This document shows positions 33,170 to 45,086 of a DNA stretch of 64,000 nucleotides, in pieces. Made by a program: the position numbers and the translations under genes. Position 1 is the stretch's first letter. Every line of letters starts with the position of its first letter. A model generated the notes under the pieces. It saw nothing but the letters and a program-made list of their open reading frames with translations, searched no databases and was not told where the DNA came from. Source of the DNA: Sipunculus nudus (Eukaryota; Annelida; Sipuncula; Golfingiida; Sipunculidae); the NCBI GenBank assembly GCA_026874595.1, contig CM049318.1, forward strand, positions 58,746,250 through 58,810,249, read 5' to 3'.

Positions 33170-36050
33170 TACGTACTATGAGTGCAAGTACATGTTATCT
33201 TTTATCATTGATGTACATTTTTAATTTGTAGCGGTGTCACAGAATCTTCCGAAATGTTTGTCCAGCATTTTCCTCTCCTTATGCTCTAACGTCGTGTATG
33301 TTACACTATTTCAGAGGCAGTTTAATGATCACACTTCGCAACCTTTATTATGTTCTGTTTACTTCTTTATTCCTATTAGATTCTCTACATGTATATTGAT
33401 GTTGCCATTGTTCTGCATCATATTGCACATATTATTTATCATGCTAAGGCTGTGTTTTGTTGTTTTCATGCAAATGATATACATGACATGTTTTTTAATT
33501 ATTTATTTTTTATTTCCTGTAATGGGTTAAGGTCCAAAGGTACCTGTCACCTCATATTTTTATACATATGTTTATATGCATGAGCTTCATACTATGCTTA
33601 ACAAGTGTGTATTCTCTGTCTGCCCTTTTGTATTCCACGTGCTAGACATTTTTTTATTCATTGTGTGCCCATTACTTTTGCTTTAGTACGAGCATTTTTG
33701 TTCTTTGTCTGCTTTCTGTGCAAATGTATTTTGTACTGTGTTGTCATCATTTCTTTTTTTTTCCTAGAACAGGTTTTTGAGGTGAAGGCTTTCCTCCATT
33801 TGTGCTTGCTGATCAGCCCTTTGAGATTTCAAGTTTTCCTGTTTAGTTTCATAATTTGTTCTCCTTTATTTCAGATTATCCATTAGTGGGTCACTTGTGT
33901 AGCCATTTTGTGTACATATATTTCACGACAGTGCTTGTAAGATCTGTGCATTTGCCTTGTTGCATTTATACATGCATTTTGATTGCATTACCCCGGTTGA
34001 TCCTCTTAGCTGCACTATTCCTGTGATGGTGGTTTTTACATATATGCATTTTTATTTTAACATAAACCTAACTTTTGTCTGTTATCATTAGTTAAACTTA
34101 TTGTTTTGTTTTACTTCTTGTAACAATTAAAACATTGTGACTCCAGATAGGTTGTGTAAGCTTGCTAGCTGAAATTATATATCCTTTTCATCAGGTACTT
34201 GCAACAGTTACTTGGTTCTTCTTTTCCTGTCTTTCAGGTGCCCAAATAGCCTACAGAACTGATATATATACTGACCAGAAGTGCTACACGATCTTCGTCA
34301 TTGTTTTCTCATTTGTCTTAATTATATGCTGAATAATACTGTGGATCTATTTCCTACATTTATGTTGGATTTGTTCAAGTATCCTCCCTTTTTTGTTAAT
34401 GGAATTTTCATGCATTAATTACCTTTCATCAAGTACTTGTTTCTCAGTTATGTAAAAGGTATATTACATTTTTGGGATCTTGTTTTTCTTGCTTCCTTTT
34501 TATTTTTACGATGTCCTATCAGTAAATGAGTTATATTTCCCTTGTTGGATCATGTTACCTTCCATGTTTCGAGAGATGAACATTTTCCCCCAACTTTAAG
34601 TTGCTTGACTTCCATACGCACCTGTTATTCTTTTATGTCTGTCCTAATGGTGTTCGTGAATGGTTATATACAGGGGCCATTGTAATTGTTATTATTTAAA
34701 ATATATATATATATCCCTGCATGCCTGCCTTAAGCATGGTCTGTTCCTGGGATGCTGTTTCCGTTTCTGTTCTTCCTTTGTTTCATATATTTCTTTTACA
34801 TCTATCAATTTGATATCAACATATTTTAATTTCCCCTCCTCAGCAGGCTATTCTTATTTGAATTTCATATTTGCTATTATTTCTATAAAGTTATGCGGTT
34901 TATAACTTTGCAACTACTTTTACAACTTTGCTTGTTGCAGCTCTTGTTTCCATCCAATCTCACACCATATTTTAATCCAGATCGTGTTATTTATTTTATT
35001 TTTTTAGCCTTTAGCCTTTCTAACATGGTTACTATATCCATATCATTGTGCTCTAAATGGTTATTTGAATTTTACATAAAAACACTCGTATAAGTGTTCT
35101 ACAAAAACCATTTGTATAGGATGCAATACTGCCAAAGCTGTTTTGTTTTATAGCTTCTGGAAGGTGGGTACTGGGTATATATGTTCCAGTTATACCATAC
35201 ATAGTATAATGGACCATCGTTGGCACCACAACAGCCAGATGGGCTGTCTGCTGGCCGTTTGGTTATTTAGCCTCTCCTTTTCAAATCCAGTATTTGCCCT
35301 TACTTCACAGGAATAAATATATAGTAATCCTTTCATTGGAACAGTAGGGAACCATGTGCTTGAATAGAAACAATTTTATTGTCACGAACTTTTATTTTTT
35401 TTTCTTTGTATATATATAAACACTTCATTTAGGGGTCATTCTTTTCAAATTCAAAGACCATCTGTCATATTTCACATGTGTATCAGTCAACATTAGGTTC
35501 TCGTTTCCTATGATAATCTCTCCAAGGCAGCTATCTTGTGGTGTCTTCAGAGCATTTTATTTGTTTTGGAATCTTTCTCGTTCGATACCTAATATCTCAT
35601 ATCCTTTTTCTTAATCCAGTACGCTGTGTAACTTCAGTTGTATTTTTTCCTTATTAAATGTATATTGAGTTATCTTTTCAGATGGTCTTTGTTGTGGTCC
35701 ACCCACCATCCTGCTTATAAAAAAATTTAACCCATACCACTATTCAATTTAGGATTCATGCATCTTGCATTTGACTGGAGCATGGAATCCTTTATACTTA
35801 AAACTTGTGCTTTCTTTGTAGTTTTTGCATATGCCTGTTAATAAATAAATAAAAATAAATAAACATATTTTAATGTAATTTAGATATAAGTAATAATAAT
35901 CCATTTGACATCCTGCATTTGACTGGAGTCAAAAAACTATTGAGCTTTTAAAGGTTATGCCTTCTCTGCAATGATCTTTAATTTTTTTTCTCAGGTCACT
36001 AGTTGCATATTTCCTGTGAAGGATGGTCTGTCATTTGTGTTCATGTCATA
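33170..36050 (+). other. T-rich plus strand, no gene recognised
   Basis: T clearly exceeds A on the plus strand over nearly 3 kb. It has a ~60 bp imperfect direct repeat (about 35764-35822 and 35911-35971, sharing TGCATTTGACTGGAG) and clustered AATAAA hexamers at 35839-35862. It could be part of a plus-strand transcript or a decayed element; neither is shown. Confidence 0.4.
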
Positions 36051-36053
36051 GTT

Positions 36054-36104
36054 CTGGGGGGAGCTGGATATTTATCCAGCGGTGGCCTTTTTTGGTTCCC
36101 CCAG
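36054..36104. repeat. Nested hairpin
   Basis: Inner stem GCTGGATA-TT-TATCCAGC (36063-36080) is perfect; outer arms CTGGGGG (36054-36060) and CCCCCAG (36098-36104) also pair. Seen directly; the role is unknown. Confidence 0.75.
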
Positions 36105-37295
36105 CACTATGTGTTATGTTTATAATTATAATTGTATCACTTGGTGTTTGATTTTACCTGGCAGTGCCCCTTGAGAAGTTTTAATGCATTATAATAACTA
36201 ACTAGTACATATTAATATTCTCACCCAGGCAATCGTGGACTCTGCTTACATTTCTGCCTGGAATGATTGACATTTAATTTGGGCAGTGCCAGCTGAATTA
36301 TTGAGTCATTCCATTAAATGACATAAACGGCAGACCTTGTTTTCTATCTTTGTTTGATTGAATGCATGGGGTGTGGCTGGATAAATATATAATAACGTTC
36401 CCTTCGGAATTTCATTGATTATTTCATTACAATACGTTCAAAGTTTAAGTCACTAACAGACAAAAAAAAAATAAAAATACCATGACATCTAAAAACGAGA
36501 TATAACAACCTGGTGTTATTAAAATTTAGCGGTCATTTACCCCGACACATGCATCGTCTTCCCCTGTGCAGTCGCCCGTGTCAAATCCCATGTGCAGAGA
36601 ACACGGAAGCCTTTTTACACGTCTGTCCCTCGTGTGTCTTATTTTAAGAATTAAGCGTGGAACTGTACAGAAATTATGCCAGATGAGAATACAGGAAAGT
36701 CGCATGCCTGGAGCAAGAATGACCGATCAAGAATCTAAAGATGGTGAAAAATACCAATTCATTTATCGCATCCGATAAACGCGTCCTTTCATACGCCTGA
36801 ATCGTTTTGGAGGTAGAATTGCAGTTCATCATTACGCATTTGTCCAAAAACGATTGCGGATCTACTGAAGCCGCTGATCGCAGAAACTTAACACTGCTTG
36901 TTATACGCGACAAAAGCATCCGGTCTGCGCATTATAAGATTCCATTTTATGACGTAAAAAATATTAGTTATATCTCTGTTTCAATATATAATTCAGGTTT
37001 AAAGGCATGCATTTATTTCTAAAAGGTGAAAAGTAGGTATTATCAGCATTTTGACGGTACAAGTGTGTCACGTGTTGCTGCACGGTTGCCTTCCGTTGCG
37101 TGTGGTAAACGGGTGCGGTAAACATGATGCAATAAACGGTGGCACGCGCCACTACAGCTTAAACCTGAATCCATTAAAAAAAAAACAGTTCACGAGACTA
37201 AGCAAAATATTTCAGCCTGGGTTTCGATAGGTGCTGGCTAGCCACAGGCCTGTAACGCAAACAATTCTATTTGTTCTTTCTTGTTTGCGTTACAG
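36105..37295. other. No gene seen
   Basis: Unique sequence with short frames only (for example 36566-36778); nothing recognised. Confidence 0.5.
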
Positions 37296-37786
37296 CTGCT
37301 AAGGTGGAGAGTTTACCCTCTACAGCTCTGTCAGATCTGACCAAAGCGGTGCAGACCACAATATTCGGCGTTCAGCGAGAGGACATGCAACAACCCCTAC
37401 ATATTACGCATAATGTTGAGATGTATAAATTGTTACTTAAATGTTCAGTATGATAAATTATTGGCACTCTCAAATAAACCAGACAATGGCTACCTCCATC
37501 GGCTCTTTATTGTTAACAATCTGGCAAGGTATGCTAGGAAGGCTAAGGAGTATCTTTCTGCGCGATTTATGAGGTAACCACCATATTTGGGTGATTTTAG
37601 GTAATTTGCATAGATCCCCACGTTAATTTGCATGTAATTCCCTTTTGGGGTTGTGGTCTCATAAGAGTGGAAACTCTCACCAACAGGTGGTCAGACACAA
37701 TATTCCTGAATGGAGTCTGAATGCTCGGGAGAGGTGCTGGCTGGCTCGATTCCAGGAGACCCAAATTTGCAATGAAATCTCAGCTG
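37296..37786 (+). pseudogene. Exon-like fragments of an unrecognised protein
   Basis: A good acceptor (TTGTTTGCGTTACAG, AG at 37294-37295) opens a frame reading AAKVESLPSTALSDLTKAVQ. After a one-base shift near 37448 it continues as YDKLLALSNKPDNGYLHRLF and ARYARKAKEYLSARF, ending at ATGAG|GTAACC (37573). A second segment, 37687-37786, lies between CTCACCAACAG and CAGCTG|GTGAGT and reads VVRHNIPEWSLNARERCWLA. Composition looks protein-like, but the frames do not join cleanly: the frame leaving the first segment meets a stop in the second. It may be a decayed gene or element. Two ATTTGCAT octamers lie between the pieces (37604-37611, 37626-37633). Confidence 0.25.
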
Positions 37787-38676
37787 GTGAGTTCATAGAT
37801 TTAATTGACATTCCGTCGAACGAGAAGAGCAGTAGAATTTCTTAACCCATGATCAGGAGCGAACTGGGGTAGGAAACAGGCCCTGGAAATTCCAGTAGGA
37901 GCGGTCCAAATTTTTAAAGCATCTTCCCAAATGCCTCAATATTTATTTTATAAAATTAACCCACAGGCATCAAGATAATTTTTATAACTGCGATACAACA
38001 GGAAACACGTCGTAGTGCGCCAGTTCGCACATGCCGAACACAAAGAAGACATTAAATAATTTCCAAATGCACTGTGACGCACATGTACATTTGTCGCTAC
38101 CTATAAGTTTGGTGATTTTATAAAAACAATTATGGTGTTTTTATTGTGCTATCAAATATGTACTCTTTTACCGTTGTAGCCTATAATATAGTCATGGTTT
38201 AAATAGCCCAAACAATTAACCAATACGCATTCTCTTACAAATTTCCCTGTCACGATGCTCAATTTGGACCACATGTGTTGAACTAGTACTTCATAATCAT
38301 TGCATATACACGTCTATAAATGATGAAATTACTCGATAATTGTTCCAACCAGTGTGCACTCGTTGACCTTAGTAGTGCTTTTGTCTGATAATCCACTTAT
38401 GTTCCTAGAGTGGCATGCAGTCAGCGGTGGGCATTTCCTGAATATCATTATTGAGCTATAAATTAGTAATAATTGATGGTTCAGTTCAATGCTGGTGAAA
38501 AAAGATAAATGTTTAAAAGTTATTCTTTTGTCAATATACTGCAGGGTAAGAAACGCAAACGTAGTTATGAATGAACTTTCTGTTTTGTCAAAATAATAGT
38601 TGACTCATTGTCTGTCCAGTCCTTTTACTTATTTAAGCTCCCATTTTTAAGTTATGCCACACAAATGTGTGATAAT

Positions 38677-38711
38677 CTTGGTGAGAAACATATATATTAT
38701 GTTTCACCAAG
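38677..38711. repeat. Hairpin with adjoining direct repeat
   Basis: CTTGGTGAGAAACATA and TATGTTTCACCAAG pair over 14 bases with a two-base bulge. Just downstream, GCGCCACCTATATT occurs twice in a row (about 38731-38762). Confidence 0.7.
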
Positions 38712-39954
38712 ATAATGCACCGCCACTTTAGGCGCCACCTATATTAAAGCGCCACCTATATTTTCTATTCAGAATTTGTCCTGTTCTCAAGAAAAGATAT
38801 GATATTACATATCTTGTTCTTTGAATATGAATTTGAGGGGAACGATTACATCAACCTCGGCTGAAAATTCGGCTGAAGTTATTCCCAAATGCTTGCTTAG
38901 TGTTTTTTTCTCTCATTATTAAGTAACATCACATATTGCATGTGTAAAATTAAGATAGTTTAATGAAATGCTCGATATTCCTGGAATAAATTTAATTAAT
39001 TTATAAAAAAAATATCTTTTAACATATGTTAAAATGCATTTTAAACTTCAGAAATCCACAGCTATACAGTTATTGTTAGATTCCTCATGCATTTTTTCTA
39101 TACCATGCTCCTTTCGAAATAAGCTTTTCAGGTTGGTGCTCGTGTGTTATTTTGTGTTCGCATGCAAGAAAAAACTGTATTATCGTTACACTTACCTCCA
39201 CCGTATGTTATTGTTTTAAAATATCAATCGAACGTATTGATCTGGAGAACATAGTAACCGGGGGTCATACATACCCGGGAACACACAGCCGAGCCTGATA
39301 CACGGCTTAATTCTCTCCCTTTTTTCAAAAATGGTCATGTCACCTTGAGTGACTAATACTTGTATGACCGCTTTACAAATATCCCTTACACCAAGAAAGG
39401 TCAAACTGGTCATCTGTGAAAGCACTCACAGAGCACATACCTCCATCAACACTTGGTGTAAGATATCCCATATGTCCGTGAGCATACACTTCTATGTAAA
39501 CACTGGGCTCTTCCAGCGGGAAATCCAATAACCATGGTAGCTAGAGAAGGTGAGGGCAGATGGAATTAGTTTAGCAACGGCGAAGCAAGTAGCCAGCAAT
39601 TTTCCGTCTCTTTCCTACCCGGAGACCAGCGGTATACCAACAACTGGAACAGTAAAACACCCGTTCAAAATTTGGACAGACCTTTCAGCCATTATTGTGG
39701 ATTTAAAACTTTAAATATCGTTCTGTTTTATTTTATTGGATTTTAAAAACTTACAAAGGAACCACACCCAGGTCCGTTTCAAAATTTAATCAACTCACAT
39801 CCTATAAAAATTCAAAAGGTGTAATAGTAGTATTTTCGGTCTAATCGTATAGTCACCTTCACACTCACCAAACAGAGAGTGACACCAACGGGCCATCGGC
39901 ATTTTAAAGTAACAGAGCTTTAGTTTTTAGGCTGTAAGCTCTTTACTCACAGCA

Positions 39955-40345
39955 GAATGAAATCAAACCAGAAATCTGCATCCCAATGGATACATGCCTC
40001 CGCCATGGGAGCACAAGTTTCAGAAACGCCCTGCGAACACAATAGACACCACCACTCTGAGGTGCCGAGTGCTCGACCGTGACCGGACAGGTTGCCGGGC
40101 GACACTGATGAGGCGGGACCTTGTGTGCATTCACTTATCTTGAGCCCATATTCCCAGGTTTATCCTGGAGAATCTTGAGAAGATGCTGAATTAAGACCAA
40201 ACTCTTATTGTGTGTTCCTTGCAATGCCCTGACATATTCGTGAGATTCCGCTCATGATTGCGTTAGTTATATTGTGAACAAACACAAACCCAAAAACACA
40301 TACACGAACGGGAATGAACACATACCCACCTGGCGGAGACAATAA
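39955..40345 (+). mobile_element. CCTCCGCC MITE-like element, third copy
   Basis: Left end ATGCCTCCGCCATGG and right end CCACCTGGCGGAGACAATAA match the copy at 21158-21547. The interior shares TTATATTGTGAACAAACACA and CACATACACGAACGGGAATG. Confidence 0.7.
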
Positions 40346-41750
40346 TCAACACAATGGACAGAGGTATTTGCGCATATACCACAATACGGTAAGTGGCCCC
40401 TGTAATTTTCATTAAAACATCCGTAAATAAACAGCATTTATTGCAATTTCTGTCCTAGAGAGAGTAATTATCGATGCTTTCCTCAGTTGTTCTCATGGTC
40501 CATGTGCACTTAACATTAGGGGGTGCGCCATAGTATCGATAGATATTGGTAAATCGCGTTACGGCCATTCGCTTATTGATATCTCGATATCGTTTCCATA
40601 TATTGATATTTTTCAGTATTTTGTCAAAGGGACTGACACTGACTTATTGTAGTGAAAATAAATTTTCTGTTACAAATTTGAAGTATCATTTGGCTTGGAT
40701 TTTTAAAAGTCTGAGGTAAAGCCAGCTACAGTGTATATTGACACATCTCGGATATTATGCCAGCTAGGCTTGATGGAACATATGATAAGAGGTCGCCCCA
40801 GGATTTACTCGTACCGACTTACCCAAAAAAATCCATAAAGAAAAAAAGAGAAAAAAAATGCCAAGCACAATCGTAATTATAATAAATTATTTATTAATAT
40901 GTTCCCTTTAATGCTATGGTAACTGCAGAATGATATACCAGATACACTAGAGAAAAACACCCACTTAAATTGATACAATAAAATAACACATTACTAATGG
41001 CAATACCACAACAAATATCGCAATATATTGCAATAAAAGATTTGTAGGCTATACCCAGTCCAATACATATATTAGTCTTATTGTTAGTAGAAGTGTTCTC
41101 CGGTGACATCTATGGTAAATTATTCGTGTAATACTACTTAGCCGAATGGCCAGTAAAACGTATGCAAATCAGCAAAAACCATGAAAGCTAAATGGGGGAC
41201 ACGTGTGTCCTGATCCCTTTGGCTCTACCAATGTTTAATGCTCAGCATTAAAGCTAGCCGAGAATGACTCATTGTCAAGTTTATAAAAACAGATGCCGCG
41301 TACTTTAGGAAGGGAGGTCCTATTATTGTTGTACTGAACATATATCCTCTTCGTCCTTTTTTTAAAGCAATTATATAACACAGTGTCTCTCCTTTGGACT
41401 GTTTCTCAACCTACGTTTACCGGGCGTGCGGTATGCGGTTTGCGGTAGCAGAACGCGGTAGGCGGAATGCGATATGAAATAGCGGGGATGCATTTTTTAG
41501 CGGGCGGTTTAACACTGCGATATGGACCGGATGATGTCTAAACCCGCTAGATCACGCTGCATCCGAAGGTCATACATATGGGAACCAGAGCCCATGAACG
41601 CTATACCGTGCGCTAAATGCGGATCGAGTTATCCACTGAGTATTTTAATTCACCATCGTGTCTCTTACCGCATTCCGGTTTAATATAAAATATTTAACTA
41701 AAATCTTTTCACATACCGTCCGCCTGGTAGACGCAGCTTAATAACAAGTC

Positions 41751-44700
41751 TCATTGTTGTCTTTTCCTTACGATTGCATTAAAGGCTGCCGAAAATGAAG
41801 GCAGTGCATTGACAGGCTGCCAATTAGCACCTGTAAAATTCTCAGCACCCTGATTTTCATTTTCATTACATTCATCGAGGGCAGTTGTAGCACACATGAA
41901 ATTATTATTCGAATGTGCAGGACGTATGATAGAACCATCGCACTGTACGTTCCCTTGATTATTCGGGTGTTCCGCGCCATTCTGGGCTGCTCCTGCTTTT
42001 GAACCGCATTTTAGGTCACGTGATCCGAAGGTCACAGCTGGTCCTGATGACGGAAAATTCGTCCACGGAGAAACGGGATAAATATCATGTTTTAGTCCCG
42101 ATGTAGGATGATGGATTGACGCGAGGGATCCAGAGAGTATTTCGTCATCTGTTCTTGTTGACGGATCCACTGACTCTGAGGATACGACCTGTTCTGATCT
42201 TGACGAGGGATCAACTGCGGCAAGAGACACAGATAGTCCTAGGCCGGACGACGGATCCACTGCGGCAAGAGTAACAGGTTGTCCTGAGCCGGACGACGAA
42301 TCCATTGACTCAAGAGGCACAGGTAGTCCTGATCCTGAGGAACGACCAACAGACCCAAGATTCACAGGTAGTCCTAAGCCAGACGATGAAACCAGTGATG
42401 CAAGAGGCACTGGTAGTCCTGAGGTGGACGACAGCCCCACTGAGGAAACAGTCACAGGTGGTCCTGAGCCGGACGATGGATCCACTGTGGCAAGAGGCAC
42501 AGATAGTCTTGAACCGGACGACGGATCCACTGCGGCAAGAGTGACAGGTTTTCCTGAGCCGGAGGACGAATCCATTGACTCAAGAGGCACAGGTGGTTCT
42601 GATACTGAGGAAGGACCGACAGACCCAAGAGGCAGAGAAAGTCCTAAGCCGGATGACGGACCCACTGACGCAAGAGCCACGGGAAGGTCTGGGGTGGACG
42701 ACAGATCCACTGTGGCAATAGGCACAGGTAGAACTGAGCCGGATGACGGACCTACTGCGGCAAGAGGCACAGGCAGTCTTGATTCTGAGGAAAGACCCAT
42801 AGATCCAAGAGGCACAGGTAGTCCTAAGCCTGATGACGGACCCACTGACCCAAGAGGCACTTGTAGGTCTTTGCCGGACGACAGATCCGCTGAGGCAAGA
42901 GGCACAGGTAGTACTGAGCCGGATGACGGATCCACTGACTCAAGAGGCACAGGCAGTACTAATTCCGAGGAAAGACCCATAGATCCAAGAGGCACAGGTA
43001 GTCGTAAGCCGGATGACGGACCCACTGATCCAAGAGGCACGGGTAGTCCTAAGCCGGATGACGGACCTTCTGATCCAGGAGGCACAGGTAGGCCTGGGCC
43101 GGACGACGGATCCACTGAGGCATGACGCACAGGCAGTCCTAAGCCGGATGACGAAACAACTGACCCAAGAGGCACAGTTAATCCTGATTGTGATGAGGCA
43201 TCCACTGGACGAAGAGTTCCAGCCCGTTCTGATCCTGATAACGAATCTGCAGACCCTAGAGACATAGATACTCCTGATCCTGATGCGGGATCCGCAGGTC
43301 CAAGAGACCCAGATATCGTTGATCCTGATGACCGATCGACCTTTGAACATCGTCTTGATCCTGACGACGGACCCACTGGCTCAAAGGACACAGGTATTCT
43401 TGATCCTGATGACGAACAATGGATCGCTCCTAGAGAAACAGAAGGCGTATTTTGTGTCGCTGCTAATGGAGAACATGAGATCGGAGATGGGAACTCGGAG
43501 AACAGTTCTTTCATTGATCCCGATAATGTACAAGGAATATCCCCCTGAACAATGTGAGGCATGTCTCGGTCTGGTCCTGAAGATAAGAACTGTGTAAATC
43601 CCAGGCCACCAGAGGCGACTCCTGCCTCAGAGACTCCTGATTCCGGGCCAGGTATCATGTTTAAAGTACCAGAGGATGCGTCAGTCCCTGGTCCTGCTGA
43701 GGAATCAAGTGTTGGTCCAGGAATTGTTTGAGAGACCCCTGGCCCTGAAAACAATGTTGGGCATTGAGCAGATCCAAACACCAGGGAGGGCAATCCTTGA
43801 TTTGTTCCTATGGATGGAGCTGGTGCCGATCTATGATTAGAGGAAGAGATTTCATGCAATGAACCTGATGTGAGAACTTGGCTTGATCGCAGATAAACAG
43901 AGGGTAGTCCTTGATCAGGTGCTGTTGAGGGTTCAGGTGCCGATATCTGGCCTGATGATGTTCCTGATCCTGACGATTTACAAAGTATTGATTCCAGGGA
44001 TCCTTCTCCTGAGATTCCAAAGTCTGATCCTGCTGTGAGGCAAGGTGTCGAGTCCATGGAACGAGATAGCTCTGATCCTGTCGAAGGATCGTACATCGCA
44101 TCCCTCTCACATTTATCAAAAAAGTCCGAATATGATTCTAAAGGACCCAGGACAACATCAGGAATAACATCCGGATATTCTTCTAACATCAGTGAGACAG
44201 CGGTGACATGGTTGCCTCCAGTCAATCCCAAGGTGTTGGGCTTAAGGGAAGGCCCCTCTGATGTCAATAAAACATCTTGTGACGTCACAGCTGGAGTGAG
44301 AAAATTCTCCTTCTGCGGGACACATTCTTTAATTTTCGGACAACTCTCGTTTGTAAAAGTTGGAAATTTTTGCAGATTGTCGCTTTGAGAGTCAGTCGAA
44401 TTTCTGTTGTTGAGGCATGGGAACTCCTGCATACTGTACAAGTTCTGCAGCGCTTTCACTACCTCTTTGCCAGTTTCAATCCCAGCGTTCGTTGGCGTCC
44501 CATTGATTATAAATTCGTCATCTCCAATTATGTCTGACATCTGAAGATTTAACGACCCTTCTCCAGGAATGCTTCCGAACCACTCCGTACTTTCATCAGC
44601 GAGTTGATTTTCTAACAGAACACTGTCGCCAAGGGCGCCATTTTCTGGTGGCTCATACCGTAAATATGCCGTAGGAGATCTCGGATCGCCACTGCCGAAA

Positions 44701-45086
44701 TCATCGGCGTGGTTCTGCGACCACTCACGCAATGGTGGCAGCCTTCTGGACCCAGAAGTAATTTTATTAAACGGATCATTCGACCAGTTGTTGACGTTTC
44801 GCGCCCCCTGATCTATCTGGCCAGCCATGTTTGTTGTCCCGGGAACTACGTAGGTATGCTGATGCACTGCCGGCGTAGTCGTAATGTTTATATCAGATGC
44901 ACAGAGCTTGTCAAGGGAACCAGATACATTTGATTTATAATAGTCAGGTACATTACCTGTTCCCTTTGTCGAAATTGGAGTTTTAACAGGTTTTCCGTTA
45001 GCCTCCTTTGGTTTCTTCCGTCTCGCTCTCTGCGCAAGTCGACAGATGGGTTGTCCGGTGTCTTTTTCTCTATAATTGTCACCCAT
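41751..45086 (-). CDS. Ser/Gly/Pro-rich protein with ~27 copies of a 15-residue repeat, unrecognised
   Basis: A 1111-codon open frame, by far the longest in the window. The frame continues upstream of the ATG (as YLQKRLMGDNYREKD) to an acceptor TTTGGTTTTAG (exon start 45105, phase 1), so the Met may be internal and earlier exons are likely. Residues 1-45 are basic (RARRKKPKEANGK), suggesting a nuclear localisation signal. Residues about 150-360 are acidic with hydrophobic spots (SDIIGDDEFIING, MLEEYPDVIPDVVLGPLESY), like an activation domain. Residues about 575-985 are tandem copies of xLPVPLxSVxPSSGx. The tail ends SFSAAFNAIVRKRQQ; a possible donor ATC|GTAAGG at 41772 would replace the last residues. 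No signal peptide or membrane segment is seen. I do not recognise the family. Non-repeat flanks of about 570 and 125 codons staying open argue that it is real. Confidence 0.6.
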   Translation of the reverse strand: MGDNYREKDTGQPICRLAQRARRKKPKEANGKPVKTPISTKGTGNVPDYYKSNVSGSLDKLCASDINITTTPAVHQHTYVVPGTTNMAGQIDQGARNVNNWSNDPFNKITSGSRRLPPLREWSQNHADDFGSGDPRSPTAYLRYEPPENGALGDSVLLENQLADESTEWFGSIPGEGSLNLQMSDIIGDDEFIINGTPTNAGIETGKEVVKALQNLYSMQEFPCLNNRNSTDSQSDNLQKFPTFTNESCPKIKECVPQKENFLTPAVTSQDVLLTSEGPSLKPNTLGLTGGNHVTAVSLMLEEYPDVIPDVVLGPLESYSDFFDKCERDAMYDPSTGSELSRSMDSTPCLTAGSDFGISGEGSLESILCKSSGSGTSSGQISAPEPSTAPDQGLPSVYLRSSQVLTSGSLHEISSSNHRSAPAPSIGTNQGLPSLVFGSAQCPTLFSGPGVSQTIPGPTLDSSAGPGTDASSGTLNMIPGPESGVSEAGVASGGLGFTQFLSSGPDRDMPHIVQGDIPCTLSGSMKELFSEFPSPISCSPLAATQNTPSVSLGAIHCSSSGSRIPVSFEPVGPSSGSRRCSKVDRSSGSTISGSLGPADPASGSGVSMSLGSADSLSGSERAGTLRPVDASSQSGLTVPLGSVVSSSGLGLPVRHASVDPSSGPGLPVPPGSEGPSSGLGLPVPLGSVGPSSGLRLPVPLGSMGLSSELVLPVPLESVDPSSGSVLPVPLASADLSSGKDLQVPLGSVGPSSGLGLPVPLGSMGLSSESRLPVPLAAVGPSSGSVLPVPIATVDLSSTPDLPVALASVGPSSGLGLSLPLGSVGPSSVSEPPVPLESMDSSSGSGKPVTLAAVDPSSGSRLSVPLATVDPSSGSGPPVTVSSVGLSSTSGLPVPLASLVSSSGLGLPVNLGSVGRSSGSGLPVPLESMDSSSGSGQPVTLAAVDPSSGLGLSVSLAAVDPSSRSEQVVSSESVDPSTRTDDEILSGSLASIHHPTSGLKHDIYPVSPWTNFPSSGPAVTFGSRDLKCGSKAGAAQNGAEHPNNQGNVQCDGSIIRPAHSNNNFMCATTALDECNENENQGAENFTGANWQPVNALPSFSAAFNAIVRKRQQ
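42130..43360 (-). repeat. 45 bp coding minisatellite
   Basis: About 27 tandem 45 bp units, diverged but all multiples of three, encoding the 15-residue repeats of the frame above. Plus-strand landmarks are GGATGACGGACCCACTGA and CAAGAGGCACAGGTAGT. Because the unit length preserves frame, long frames also appear on the opposite strand (for example 42424-43125); those stop at the repeat edge. Confidence 0.9.

Larger units (their letters stand above)
37787..41750. other. No gene seen; repeats
   Basis: Contains a hairpin at 38677-38711, the CCTCCGCC element at 39955-40345, and a GCGGTATGCGGT-rich patch at 41410-41560. Otherwise AT-rich, with no recognisable coding sequence. Confidence 0.55.

Noticed and set aside
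32695-33231. A 178-codon plus-strand frame with Cys/Phe-rich repeats
   Set aside because: The underlying repeat units are 112 and 110 bp apart, so each is read in a different frame; stem pairing explains the sequence better.
42424-43125. A 233-codon plus-strand frame rich in PDDGPTDPRG-like repeats
   Set aside because: It is confined to the 45 bp minisatellite, whose length keeps all frames open. The minus-strand frame extends far beyond the repeat on both sides and is the better call.
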